A stretch of DNA of 64,000 bases. Source: Parvibaculum sp045863935 (GTDB taxonomy: Bacteria; Pseudomonadota; Alphaproteobacteria; Parvibaculales; Parvibaculaceae). The notes under the pieces were generated by a model, which worked only from the letters and a program-made list of their open reading frames with translations, made no database searches and was not told the origin of the DNA. This document shows, piece by piece, positions 35,459 through 43,969 of this stretch (positions within the stretch are counted from its first letter, which is position 1; each line of letters starts with the position of its first letter). The stretch spans positions 45,434 through 109,433 of the forward strand of contig NZ_BTVP01000007.1 in NCBI RefSeq assembly GCF_045863935.1, given 5' to 3'. Made by a program: the position numbers and the translations under genes.

Positions 35459-37135
35459 ATGATCCGGAAAACAGGCAAACTACTTGTCGCCGTGTCGGGC
35501 ATTGCGCTGATGTGCAGCCCCGCCGTAGCGCAGAGCACGACGCCGCTGAACGCGCCAGCCCCCGGAACGGTGCTGACGCCTCCGCCTCCCGCTCCCGACC
35601 TGCAAAAACGCGAAGTGCCGGAGCTGAAGGAGGAACTCGGCCTGCCGGATGGGTCGCAGAAAGTTCTCAACTTTCGCATTTCTCGCGTTCGGGTCGTGGG
35701 CGCCACAGTCATCGAGGAAGAAGGGATCGCGGCACAGTTCAGCAATATTCTCGATCGCGAAATCACGGCGGGCGACCTGCGCTCTTCTCTCGACCGTGCC
35801 AACCAGCTTTATGCTGAGGCGGGCTACGCATTGGGCAGGGCCTACATCCCCGTCCAGGTCATCCAGCGCGGCACGCTGATCGTCCGGGTCGTCGAAGGGT
35901 TTGTCGGCGAAATCAAGATTACCGCAGATGATCCCGCCGTTCGCCACATGATCGAGGAATTCAGCCGACGGATCGTGTCCGAGAAGCCGCTCCGCTCCGA
36001 AACGCTTGAGCGCTATCTGCTGCTCATCAACGACATTCCGGGAGCGACACTCGGCGGCAAGTTGACGGGCATGAATGTCTATACCGGCGCGGCCACGCTT
36101 GCGCTCAACGTCGAGAGCGAGAAAGTGGTGCTGTCGACCGCAGTCGATAACCGCGCGAATCTCGAAAATTCGCCGTTTGCCGCCTATCTCACCGGCTCGC
36201 TCAACAATATCTTCGGAACGGGCGACCAGATTTCCCTGACGGGTCTTGCAACTCCGGAAATCGATTCACAGCAGTATTTCCGCGCCGCCTTCTCGAGCTT
36301 TATCGGCACGGATGGCCTTCGGGCGACAATGGGGGCGGCATATGCGAGCTCCGAAACGCCAGACCTGCCGCCGGGCATCGAACTCGTCAGCACAAGCACG
36401 CAGGTCGATTTTCTGCTGAGCTATCCGATCATTCGCGCAACCAGGGAAACGCTGACCACCTTCTTCGGCGCTTACCTGACCAATGCCAAGAACGAGTTGA
36501 ATGGCTTCAAGTTCAGCGAAGACGCGATACGCGCGGCGCATATCGGCGGCACATATGCCTCGCAGATGAACGAGCGGCTCTCGGTTGGCGGCCATGTCCG
36601 TTTGACGCAGGGACTTCCGATCGGTGGCGCTGGTCCCAACAACACGCTCCACTCGCGACTCGGAGCAACACCCAACTTCACAAAACTGCAGAGCGGCTTT
36701 TCGGTAAACTATGCTGCGACGGAACGGCTGCTTCTCAGCTTTCGAACGGAAGGACAGTACAGTCCTGACTCGCTTTACAGTTCGGAGGAGATAAGTTTCG
36801 GCGGCGTGCGCTTCGCCCGCGGCTACAACAATTCAGAAGTCAGCGGCGATAGCGGTCTTGGCGGCTCGATCCAGGCGAGCTACCGCTTCGATGTCGAAGC
36901 CTTCGGCGGATGGGCTGTGACCCCCTACACATTCGTCGATCAGTCGAAAGTCTGGAACACCGACGTGGACGGCCAAGGCGATCATCGTCTGCTTTCCACC
37001 GGCATCGGCGTCACCCTTTCCAATCTTCGTTGGTTTTCTCTCGGGCTGGAACTCGATAAGCCGATCAACCAGACGCCCGCCTCCCAGAATGACAAGGATC
37101 CCCGGCTCTTCGTCTCTTTCGAGGTTAAGTTCTGA
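35459..37135 (+). CDS. TpsB/ShlB-type two-partner secretion transporter
   Basis: A 558-aa outer-membrane protein with a signal peptide (MIRKTGKLLVAVSGIALMCSPAVAQ). A Pro-rich linker leads to a POTRA_2 domain (FRISRVRVVGATVIEEEGI...AEAGYALGRAYIPVQVIQRGTLIVRVVEGFVGEIKI), a second POTRA-like part, and a beta-barrel ending LFVSFEVKF (terminal Phe, as in BamA-dependent barrels). TpsB proteins of the Omp85 superfamily export large TpsA exoproteins, but none is in the window. It ends at a strong bidirectional terminator. Confidence 0.87.
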   Translation: MIRKTGKLLVAVSGIALMCSPAVAQSTTPLNAPAPGTVLTPPPPAPDLQKREVPELKEELGLPDGSQKVLNFRISRVRVVGATVIEEEGIAAQFSNILDREITAGDLRSSLDRANQLYAEAGYALGRAYIPVQVIQRGTLIVRVVEGFVGEIKITADDPAVRHMIEEFSRRIVSEKPLRSETLERYLLLINDIPGATLGGKLTGMNVYTGAATLALNVESEKVVLSTAVDNRANLENSPFAAYLTGSLNNIFGTGDQISLTGLATPEIDSQQYFRAAFSSFIGTDGLRATMGAAYASSETPDLPPGIELVSTSTQVDFLLSYPIIRATRETLTTFFGAYLTNAKNELNGFKFSEDAIRAAHIGGTYASQMNERLSVGGHVRLTQGLPIGGAGPNNTLHSRLGATPNFTKLQSGFSVNYAATERLLLSFRTEGQYSPDSLYSSEEISFGGVRFARGYNNSEVSGDSGLGGSIQASYRFDVEAFGGWAVTPYTFVDQSKVWNTDVDGQGDHRLLSTGIGVTLSNLRWFSLGLELDKPINQTPASQNDKDPRLFVSFEVKF

Positions 37136-37162
37136 CGCCGATTGTGTCGGCGCACCAATAAG

Positions 37163-37195
37163 AAAGGCCCGGCATTCTGCCGGGCCTTTCCATTT
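37163..37195. terminator. Bidirectional intrinsic terminator
   Basis: A perfect 11-bp stem AAAGGCCCGGC / GCCGGGCCTTT (37163-37189, 5-base loop) is followed on the plus strand by CCATTTT. It lies between the convergent TpsB-like gene and the third Gly-rich lipoprotein, and the flanking A and T tracts suit both directions. Confidence 0.88.
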
Positions 37196-37239
37196 TGAGG
37201 GCTACACAATTGCATGAGCCCCCGGGGGGTCGGCAAGTA

Positions 37240-38280
37240 TCAGAGGCCCCCGACAAGACCTCCGACAAGACCTGTAACCGGCGCGAGGATGCCAGGTGTC
37301 GTGCTCGGCGCACCGGTATCGGGCGCCGCCGTCAGTGCACCGGCGGACTGTCCGCCCACCACATCACCGACGACAGGCACGCCGCCGAGGGCGTCTGTGA
37401 CCGGCGCCGCCACGCTGCCAATGACACTGGCGCCGGTGCCCAGAATATTGTCGAGCACCGGGACGGCCGGCGCGAGCAGGCTGTCTGCCGGCGAAATTTC
37501 GTTTCCTGCCACGACATTCAAGAGACCGTTCGTCGCGTCACCGACATAGCCGAGAAGCGGTTCTCCCGCAGGAACGATGTCTCCCAGCTGACCGCCATTG
37601 CCTCCGCCAAGCGGCGTGTCCGGCCCGAGAAGATTGCCCACGAGATCGGTCCCCGTCAGGTCTGCAATGAGACCGTCGCTGCCGGTCAGGCCGAGCGCCG
37701 GGAGTTGCGCCAATGCGTCGTTGAGCGCCGAGGAAGGCAGGGCCGCAGCCAGCGGGCCGGCAACAGGGGCGAGCGGGGGCTCGCCCACCTTGTCGTTGAG
37801 CAGTGCGCCGAGCAGACCGTCGTTCCCACCCGCAATGCTCGCGGTCAGGACGCCGCCTGTATCGAGCATGCCGCCGAGGAGGTCCGTGCCGGCAAGGTCG
37901 GCAACGAGGCCTCCTTCTCCTGCTATACCAAGCCCCACGACCTCAGCATCGGGATCGCCGGCGAGCGCCGCGGCCGCCGAGGGGATGAGCCCTGCGGAGC
38001 CTCCCCCAAGGATCGTTTCGAGGGGATTGTCCGGGCCCAGGCCATCCAGCAACCCGCCAATCGGGTCCACGCCCACGACATTATCGAGGACACCACCGTC
38101 GCCGATGACGCCGAGACCCGCGTCTCCCCCTTCACCGCCAAAGCCGCCCGAGCCCGCACTCCGCGCGAAAACGCTGCTGCTTCCGCCGCCTCCGACCTCC
38201 GACGACATGGCAATCTTGTCGGTCATGCAGCCCGCGAGGCCGACACAGACGAGGGAGGCAACAAGGGCTCTTCCTGACAC
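37240..38280 (-). CDS. Gly-rich repeat lipoprotein, paralogue 3
   Basis: I choose the GTG at 38280 (346 aa; MSGRALVASLVCVGLAGC, lipobox GLAGC) because GGAGGAGG sits six bases upstream; an ATG at 38295 would swallow that site. The mature protein is Gly/Leu/Asp/Ala-rich with the family units LGVIGDGGVLDNVVGVDPIGGLLDGLGPDNP, LGIAGEGGLVADLAGTDLLGGMLDTGG and LTGSDGLIADLTGTDLVGNLLGPDTPLGGGNGG. Like its paralogues it has little aromatic or basic content, and no enzymatic motif. It converges on a TpsB-like gene and diverges from the TadG-like gene. Function unknown. Confidence 0.75.
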   Translation of the reverse strand: MSGRALVASLVCVGLAGCMTDKIAMSSEVGGGGSSSVFARSAGSGGFGGEGGDAGLGVIGDGGVLDNVVGVDPIGGLLDGLGPDNPLETILGGGSAGLIPSAAAALAGDPDAEVVGLGIAGEGGLVADLAGTDLLGGMLDTGGVLTASIAGGNDGLLGALLNDKVGEPPLAPVAGPLAAALPSSALNDALAQLPALGLTGSDGLIADLTGTDLVGNLLGPDTPLGGGNGGQLGDIVPAGEPLLGYVGDATNGLLNVVAGNEISPADSLLAPAVPVLDNILGTGASVIGSVAAPVTDALGGVPVVGDVVGGQSAGALTAAPDTGAPSTTPGILAPVTGLVGGLVGGL

Positions 38281-38557
38281 GATTTCCTCCTCCATTGCCG
38301 CGAGCGGGCCGGGAAGGCCTGCCGCGCCTTTATTTCCCTGCCTTTCTTCTAGAACGGCGCATTATGAAAGGGTGTGGTGTTGTGTCTCTTTGTGTGCCCT
38401 TGCTTAAGACATGAGGTTTCTTGTCAGCACACGCCCTATTCCACTTAATTGTTCGCTAACTTCGGGGCAGGTTAGATAAACTGACAGTTAAGCTTCATCC
38501 GTACCGCTCTGCTTCCGGCGAGAAAGAAGCGGCGGCGCGGCTGACGTGGAGGAGAAG

Positions 38558-40243
38558 ATGACGCGCTCGCTGACAGATTTTCTGCGGCGCTACGCCCGCG
38601 AACAGGACGGCGTCATTTCCGTGATGGCGGTGGGGGCATTGGTGCTTGCGCTCGCCGTCGCCATGATCGTCGTCGACACCGGCGCCATGCTGTCTGCATA
38701 TCGCAATCAGCAGGCGGCGACGGACGCGGCGGCTCTCGGCGCGGTGCGGCAGATCGCGGAAGCGCAAAACGTCGCCGAGACAATTTTCAACCTCAATCGC
38801 TTCGACGCCGGGGATATGGTTGCCACTCCCCTCTATTATGTCGCCGATCCCGCGCGCGCGCCGGACGACAGGTTCTTCACAGAGGGTCAGACAGCAAGCG
38901 ACGGTACCGTGGTCAGCGGGTCGAGCTTCAATGCCGTTCGCGTGACAAAGCGTTCCCAGTCGCCGACCTATTTCGCACGGCTGTTCGGCTTCGGCAATCT
39001 CACGCAGATCGATACCGAAGCGGTCGCCGCCTATACCAAATACGTTTCCTTCTCGGCCGGAACGCGCGTTGCCTCGCTGGACGCAGGCCTTGCCAATCAG
39101 ATTCTGGGCGGGCTCCTTGGTACGACGATCAATCTTTCGCTCATCGACTACAATGCACTCGCCGACGCAAATATTGATGCGCTTGAATTTCTCGATGCAC
39201 TGGCGACCGAGGTTGGCCTGCAAGCGGGATCGGACACCTACGGAGATCTCCTTGAGGCAGGCGTAACCGTCGGCGATATACTCAGCGCAGCTGTCGAGGT
39301 TCTGACCGGGGACAGTTTCGAAGGCGACCCCTCGGTTGCGACATTGGCTCTCCAGACGGCACTCTCGCCCGTGGGAAATACGCAAGTCGACCTCGGCGAT
39401 GTTCTCGATCTTGCCCCCGTTGCGCAACGAACGGTTGGGTCGATCGGGTCGGCATTTGGCGACGATGTACCCTTCAACCTGTTCGACCTCGTCTCCGGCA
39501 CCGCCGTGGCGCTTGGCGAGGGCCAGGTGGTGGGGTTCGATACGGACGTCAACCTCGGATCGCTCGCGTCGGTTTCCGGAACCGTCACCGTCGGCGCGCC
39601 GATGGCGCATATAGCCATCGGCAAGGTCGGTGACAGTGTGAGGACATCGCAGGTAACGGTGCAGCTCGAAGCGAAGATCGATACCGGCATCACTCAGCTT
39701 CTCAATTCTCAGATCAGTGTCCCGATCTACATCGTCGCAGCTGAAGGAACGGCAGCGGTTCAGGGCATCCCCTGCGCGCCCGGCGGGAACATCGCCGTCC
39801 TGTCCGGCACGACCGGTGCCGTCGCCGCCCGCTACGGAACGGAGTCCAATGCGGCACCGGAAATTGCTCGTATTGTCGTGGCCGGCTTGGAAGTCATGAG
39901 TTTGAGCGCCAGTGGCTCTTATCCGATCGCAGCAAGCGGTCCCACCGATGTCAATTTCACCGAAGCAGACATTGAGAACCAGAACATCAAAACGGTGAGT
40001 TCCAGTTCGAACATCTTGGGTGGCCTTGGCGGAGCCCTGTCGATAGGTCAGGTGACGTTGCTCGGAATACCTATCCCCGGCCTTGCCGCATTACTGTCGA
40101 CGCTTACGACGACTATCGGCAGCGCATTGGGAATACTCGATACCGTTGTGGACTCCCTTCTCACCACACTCGGCGTCAAGCTCGGCGCGATGGACATGCT
40201 CGTCCATGGCGCGAAGTGCCGGGCGCCGACGCTCGTAAGTTAA
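38558..40243 (+). CDS. TadG-like pilus-assembly protein (DUF2134-type)
   Basis: The ATG at 38558 has GGAGGAG four bases upstream; 561 aa. The N-terminus is TadG/TadE-like (FLRRYAREQDGVISVMAVGALVLALAVAMIVVDTGAMLSAYRNQQAATDAAALGA), a membrane anchor followed by the QAATDAAALGA motif of TadG and DUF2134 proteins. The long C-terminal part is extracytoplasmic, Gly/Ala/Val-rich and has only two cysteines. It lies apart from the main Tad operon and on the opposite strand. It may be an accessory to that pilus. Confidence 0.8.
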   Translation: MTRSLTDFLRRYAREQDGVISVMAVGALVLALAVAMIVVDTGAMLSAYRNQQAATDAAALGAVRQIAEAQNVAETIFNLNRFDAGDMVATPLYYVADPARAPDDRFFTEGQTASDGTVVSGSSFNAVRVTKRSQSPTYFARLFGFGNLTQIDTEAVAAYTKYVSFSAGTRVASLDAGLANQILGGLLGTTINLSLIDYNALADANIDALEFLDALATEVGLQAGSDTYGDLLEAGVTVGDILSAAVEVLTGDSFEGDPSVATLALQTALSPVGNTQVDLGDVLDLAPVAQRTVGSIGSAFGDDVPFNLFDLVSGTAVALGEGQVVGFDTDVNLGSLASVSGTVTVGAPMAHIAIGKVGDSVRTSQVTVQLEAKIDTGITQLLNSQISVPIYIVAAEGTAAVQGIPCAPGGNIAVLSGTTGAVAARYGTESNAAPEIARIVVAGLEVMSLSASGSYPIAASGPTDVNFTEADIENQNIKTVSSSSNILGGLGGALSIGQVTLLGIPIPGLAALLSTLTTTIGSALGILDTVVDSLLTTLGVKLGAMDMLVHGAKCRAPTLVS

Positions 40244-40335
40244 CTGTACGCGCCCACACAACTCTTCAAAGTAACTCACACCGTTACCGCAGGAACGCCT
40301 AGAACCGGACATCGATATTCAGCGGTGGTTTGCTC

Positions 40336-40716
40336 ATGCGCGCGCTCATCTATGACGACGACGACGATCTTGCCCTCGAATGCGCGGAAGCGCTGCAGAC
40401 CCGCGGCTTCGAGACGCGAATACGCGGCGATTGCGCAGATTTCACGAAGCTGCTTGGCGAGTTTGAGCCGGATCTCATCCTGCTCGACGTGCACATGCCG
40501 GAGTTCAATGGGTTCGAAGCTTTGCTGGCCCTCGCCGAGAACCCGCGCAAGGCCGACATATCCGTCATCATGATGTCGGGCGCGCGGGACAACCTGCTCG
40601 ATGCGGGCACCTCGCTTTGCGGCGCCCATGATATTCCGCTTCTCGGAACACTGCCCAAGCCCTTCGGCCTGCCGGATCTCGACAGGCTGCTTTCCCGCCG
40701 CAGCGCTCCGCGGTGA
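40336..40716 (+). CDS. Single-domain response regulator 1
   Basis: A 126-aa stand-alone receiver. It begins MRALIYDDDDDLALECAEALQTRGF, with an unusual run of five Asp including the metal-binding pair. The phospho-acceptor is in LILLDVHMPEFNGFEALL, and the Lys in TLPKPFGLP. There is no output domain, so it acts by protein-protein contact or as a phosphate sink. The start at the ATG at 40336 has a modest GGTGG site. It follows the TadG-like gene by about 90 bases and precedes a second receiver, suggesting the three are co-expressed. Confidence 0.85.
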   Translation: MRALIYDDDDDLALECAEALQTRGFETRIRGDCADFTKLLGEFEPDLILLDVHMPEFNGFEALLALAENPRKADISVIMMSGARDNLLDAGTSLCGAHDIPLLGTLPKPFGLPDLDRLLSRRSAPR

Positions 40717-40851
40717 ACCTTTCCAGGTCTTACAAATGTCGACAGAGACGGGCCGCTTCGGAACACTCGGTTTACCGCCGGTTAAGCCCAAAAGGCTTTG
40801 ATGTCGGGACAAGCGGTGCAGGGGCTGCCCGCGCATGGAGTGGAGTTCGAA

Positions 40852-41226
40852 ATGCGTGCATGCGTGCTCGTCGCCGACGACGATCCTGTTCAGCTTCAGG
40901 AGATGGTGGAGTTTCTCCAGGCGAATGACCTTGATGTCATCACGGCCGCTGACGGTCATGAGGCAATCGAACGTATCGCCAGTGAGCGGCCGCGCATTCT
41001 CATGCTCGACGTCAACATGCCGGGATGGGATGGCGTTCGCGTGGCGGAAGCCGCGCGCAACCTCAACCACAAGGTCATCGTGATGCTGATGACGGCAGAA
41101 AGCGAAACGTACCACTATGCGAGTCTGGCCGATTGTGGCGCGGTCGCTGTGTTCCGCAAGCCGGTCCAGCTTGCCAAAATCACCGACTTCCTTCGTTCCG
41201 CTTTGGGACAGGCCGACGCCGCCTAG
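40852..41226 (+). CDS. Single-domain response regulator 2
   Basis: A 124-aa receiver starting at the ATG at 40852 (MRACVLVADDDPVQLQEMVEFL), which has GGAG six bases upstream; an ATG at 40801 would add 17 residues outside the receiver fold. It has the Asp pair (VADDDP), acceptor Asp (LMLDVNMPGWDG), MLMTAES and the Lys in FRKPVQL. There is no effector domain. With the preceding receiver it forms a tandem pair next to pilus genes, possibly taking phosphate from the soluble kinase at 24234. Confidence 0.85.
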   Translation: MRACVLVADDDPVQLQEMVEFLQANDLDVITAADGHEAIERIASERPRILMLDVNMPGWDGVRVAEAARNLNHKVIVMLMTAESETYHYASLADCGAVAVFRKPVQLAKITDFLRSALGQADAA

Positions 41227-41314
41227 GGGCCGGAACCCATATCCACCAAGTTCGACGCTCTTAACCTGTTGAAAAGTGATACGATCCGCCTAACCTCATT
41301 GGACGAGGTCAGGC

Positions 41315-41767
41315 ATGATCAAGTTCGTGATCAAATCGCTGGTAGTGCTGGTCCTTGTCGGCCATGCAATCAAGCTTGTGGAACCGGCCGAGCCGGCCAC
41401 GGCGGAACCCGGCTTCATGCCTGCCGCTTATGCGCAAGGGCCGGCAGATCCCAGACCCGACATGTCGCCGAACCTCTCGACCTTCACCAATGCACAGATC
41501 GTGGTATCGCATGCGGCGCGCGACGTCACTGGTTTCTGCGAACGTGAACCGCTCGCCTGTCAGTCGGGACGGGAGCTGGCGGCCCGTCTGGCCTCTGGCA
41601 TTCGGGATATTGCCGCCGGTGTTGCCCAGTGGGCGCGGGAAGACGAGGGCCGGAACGACGTTATCGTGGAAGGTGGCGAGGAAGGCGAATATCGGCCGCT
41701 TACAGACTACAGGGGAGAATACCCGATCCTTCCGGAAGCACCGCCGGCGCGCGGCAGCACATTCTAA
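41315..41767 (+). CDS. DUF5330-like exported protein
   Basis: A 150-aa protein with an N-terminal hydrophobic helix (FVIKSLVVLVLVGHAIKLV) that acts as a signal or anchor. It carries the DUF5330 pattern: a Tyr-Ala linker, then AQIVVSHAARDVTGFCEREPLACQSGRELAARLASGIRDIAAGVAQW with two Cys eight residues apart. The acidic C-terminus (GGEEGEYRPLTDYRGEYPILPEAPP) is Pro-rich. Function unknown; small periplasmic proteins of this type are common in Alphaproteobacteria. The ribosome site GAGGTCAGGC precedes the start. Confidence 0.68.
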   Translation: MIKFVIKSLVVLVLVGHAIKLVEPAEPATAEPGFMPAAYAQGPADPRPDMSPNLSTFTNAQIVVSHAARDVTGFCEREPLACQSGRELAARLASGIRDIAAGVAQWAREDEGRNDVIVEGGEEGEYRPLTDYRGEYPILPEAPPARGSTF

Positions 41768-41790
41768 ACCTCTGCGAAGTTATCTCTGCG

Positions 41791-42306
41791 TCAGTTACGA
41801 GTGTTGCCGCCTGCAAGATCGCGCAGGGAACGCTCGAGCCGATCCGCCATTTCCGGCATTTCCCGCCGCAGCGCTTCTATCCGGCGCAGCATGCTCTTCG
41901 CCGTCAGATAGGCTACGTCGAAACGGCGACTTACTTGCGAGGCCGTGAGGTTCTGATTTCTGATCTGCGTTGCGTAGAAAAGCTTCACCCAGGCCGAGAC
42001 GGGGAGGCGCGAGCGATGCAACTGGGTGCCGGAGGTTACGCTGTACTGACACCGCCGGCACGCCTTGCAGGTCCAGAGACCGGGCCGCGTCGTAAGGCGG
42101 CTCGCCGCTCCCTTCGCGCCGCAATTCATGCAGACAGGTCCTTCCGGCCACCGAGCGCTTTCCAGAAGCTCCCTGCAGAATTCTTCCGACTCCATCGTTT
42201 CCGTCACAGAGCGTGAACGGCTTGGCGCCACTGTTCCGCCTTGTCGGGCGCGATAAGCTGACTGTACGTAGTAGGGCTCTTGGGACATTCGTTTCTCGCC
42301 TGCCAT
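41791..42306 (-). CDS. Transposase-type zinc-ribbon protein without a catalytic domain
   Basis: A 171-aa protein (alternative start at 42288). Residues about 40-105 match the N-terminal zinc-ribbon of IS1595-type transposases: FCRELLESARWPEGPVCMNCGAKG...LWTCKACRRCQYSVTSGTQLHRSRLPVSAWVKLFY, with CxxC...CxxC ligands. A helix-turn-helix-like segment (LTASQVSRRFDVAYLTAKSMLRRIEAL) follows, and the protein then ends. The DDE/DDD nuclease domain is absent and no terminal inverted repeats are seen, so this looks like a truncated or domesticated DNA-binding relic. It is downstream of a perfect EcfG-type promoter (42656-42680). Confidence 0.7.
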   Translation of the reverse strand: MAGEKRMSQEPYYVQSAYRARQGGTVAPSRSRSVTETMESEEFCRELLESARWPEGPVCMNCGAKGAASRLTTRPGLWTCKACRRCQYSVTSGTQLHRSRLPVSAWVKLFYATQIRNQNLTASQVSRRFDVAYLTAKSMLRRIEALRREMPEMADRLERSLRDLAGGNTRN

Positions 42307-42821
42307 TCTTCTGGATCGTGAATGGGAAGCCCCGGGGCCGCGCTGCGTGGGGTTCGTTTTTCCGCATCACTGCCCCGGGGGAGGGCAACCAGAGATCGGC
42401 GGCTGAGAATGAGGCCGGCTCGATGCATTCCAGGGGACCTTGTGTGCAGAGTGGGGGGCTCGTGAGGTCGCCGAATATGCAAGCGCGCCTGTCTCTCCTC
42501 TGTTGCCGCCGGTCATGATTTCCGGCGCCCGGGTCCGTCTCCGACAGCCTTCCATTCAACTCACTGCAATTGTCGCGACGCCCCCGGGCAAGTCATGGGG
42601 AATTCAGTCGATTTATGTAACCGTCGCCCACACACCCTCCTCCGGACATCCTTACAACGCGTTCCCCCGCAATTCGTTCCGGGCGTCGGGGGCGAAGAAA
42701 AATGCCTGCCATTAAGTCGCAAGCAGATGGCCGAATAGTCAGCCCTCATGCAACGGATTCGCCCGGACCGCGTTGTCGCCATAAGTCCGGCCACCACACG
42801 ATCTCGGAAGGGAGTTACAGC
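42307..42821. other. Gene-free gap with a minus-strand EcfG-type promoter
   Basis: About 515 bases between divergent genes. I see no convincing gene, although short frames exist on both strands. It contains the EcfG-type promoter at 42656-42680, which would give the zinc-ribbon gene a leader of roughly 340 bases, or a separate short transcript. Confidence 0.4.
42656..42680 (-). promoter_or_regulatory. EcfG-type promoter (minus strand)
   Basis: On the minus strand the sequence reads GGAAC, exactly 16 bases, CGTT, a perfect match to the alphaproteobacterial EcfG general-stress consensus. Transcription would begin near 42648 and run toward the zinc-ribbon gene. Confidence 0.6.
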
Positions 42822-43094
42822 ATGAGCGTCATGTCGGAGGTCACCCAGCAGAAGTGGGAGCGGCGTCTTCGTTCGTTCTGGATCGTGGGCGGCACGCTCT
42901 TCATCGCCGGCATTCTTGCCGCCCGGCCATTGACAGAGTCATTCGAGACGATGCGGTGGTTCATTCCTCTCGCCATCATCTCGCTCTTCTCGGCGCTGGC
43001 GATGAGCGGCGTCGCCTGGTTGCTGTTGCAGATTGCTCTGTCGCATCGCGATCGCGATCAGCGGATTCGCTCGCGGACAGCGAGTTTTCGATAA
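42822..43094 (+). CDS. Small two-helix membrane protein
   Basis: A 90-aa protein from the ATG at 42822 (ribosome site GGAAGGGA). Two hydrophobic helices are predicted: FWIVGGTLFIAGILAA (about 19-34) and WFIPLAIISLFSALAMSGVAWLLLQIA (about 46-72), with a basic C-terminus. No family is recognised. It lies among stress-response-associated small membrane proteins, but no EcfG-type promoter is directly upstream on its strand. Confidence 0.6.
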   Translation: MSVMSEVTQQKWERRLRSFWIVGGTLFIAGILAARPLTESFETMRWFIPLAIISLFSALAMSGVAWLLLQIALSHRDRDQRIRSRTASFR

Positions 43095-43310
43095 GCGAGC
43101 CGGACGCCGACGCCAAAGAATCTGATCAATAAGCCGTGTACGGATGAGTTGGGTGGACGTTCCGTACAGTTGGCCTTTCTCAGGCAAGCCCGTTTGTCGG
43201 GTACGCGCCACCGAGCAGATACGCCGCCTCATCCCTTCGCGTATCGCCGCGACGATCCCGAAGGTGGTGGCGGCGCCGAGAAGCTGCGAAGGAGACTGAG
43301 GTACAGCTCC

Positions 43311-43808
43311 ATGGACATCTGGCAGACCATCGTTTCATCCGATGTCTTCAACTACACATTGAGGCTCGGATCCGCCGCTCTGATGGGCGGTATCATCGGC
43401 ATCGACCGCGAAGCAAGAGACAGGCCCGCCGGACTGCGCACCCATATGATGACGGCGATGGCCGCGTCGATCTTCACCGTCCTCACGCTTGAGCTGTATG
43501 TAACCTTCGCGGCAGGAAATCCCGACAGCAATGCCGATCCGATCCGTATCATCGAAGCGGTCACTGCAGGCGTGGCGTTCCTCGCGGCTGGCGCCATAAT
43601 ACAGGCGCGGGGGCAGGTGAAAGGCCTCACCACAGGCGCCGGCATGTGGCTTGCGGGCGCTTTAGGCGTTGCCTGCGGCACGGAGAATTATCTCGTCGCC
43701 CTTGTCGGTCTGTTTCTTGCCACAGTCATCCTCGTGGCAATTCGCCCTCTCGAGGCGCACTTCTCCACCGGCAAAGATGAATCCTCTGCCCGCGGAGAAG
43801 ACCGGTGA
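43311..43808 (+). CDS. MgtC/SapB-family membrane protein
   Basis: Starting at the ATG at 43311 (MDIWQTIVSSDVFNYTLRLG) it is 165 aa. The MgtC signature is clear: LGSAALMGGIIGIDREARDRPAGLRTHMMTAMAASIFTVL and VTAGVAFLAAGAIIQARGQVKGLTTGAGMWLAGALGVACG, forming four membrane helices. MgtC-type proteins support growth under low Mg2+ or inside hosts; many short homologues are of unknown function. It lacks the MgtC C-terminal ACT-like domain. Confidence 0.85.
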   Translation: MDIWQTIVSSDVFNYTLRLGSAALMGGIIGIDREARDRPAGLRTHMMTAMAASIFTVLTLELYVTFAAGNPDSNADPIRIIEAVTAGVAFLAAGAIIQARGQVKGLTTGAGMWLAGALGVACGTENYLVALVGLFLATVILVAIRPLEAHFSTGKDESSARGEDR

Positions 43809-43843
43809 ACTTCCGGCAGGACGACAAGTGCGCGGAACTTCAT

Positions 43844-43868
43844 GGAACCCTGACGCCTTCCGCCAGTT
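43844..43868 (+). promoter_or_regulatory. EcfG-type promoter upstream of DUF1328 and csbD
   Basis: GGAAC, 17 bases, then GTTTC. The flanks match the promoter of the second nepR (46389) closely: both read GGAACCCT, then AGTTTCAT at the same spacing. It lies about 100 bases upstream of the DUF1328 start, and its location fits the GSR regulon. Confidence 0.7.
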
Positions 43869-43969
43869 TCATATGCATGCCGACGGGCTTTCGTCGCCGA
43901 TACGATCGGCGCGGCCAGCCGGACGGATAACCGCCGGTAGGCGGACCCATAAACAAGGGACGGTGAACC

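Noticed and set aside
38445..38459. CtrA-like site upstream of the TadG-like gene
   Set aside because: TTAA-N7-CTAA has one mismatch in the second half-site and no other CtrA features.
41791..42306. Active insertion sequence
   Set aside because: No catalytic DDE domain, no terminal inverted repeats and no target-site duplication seen.
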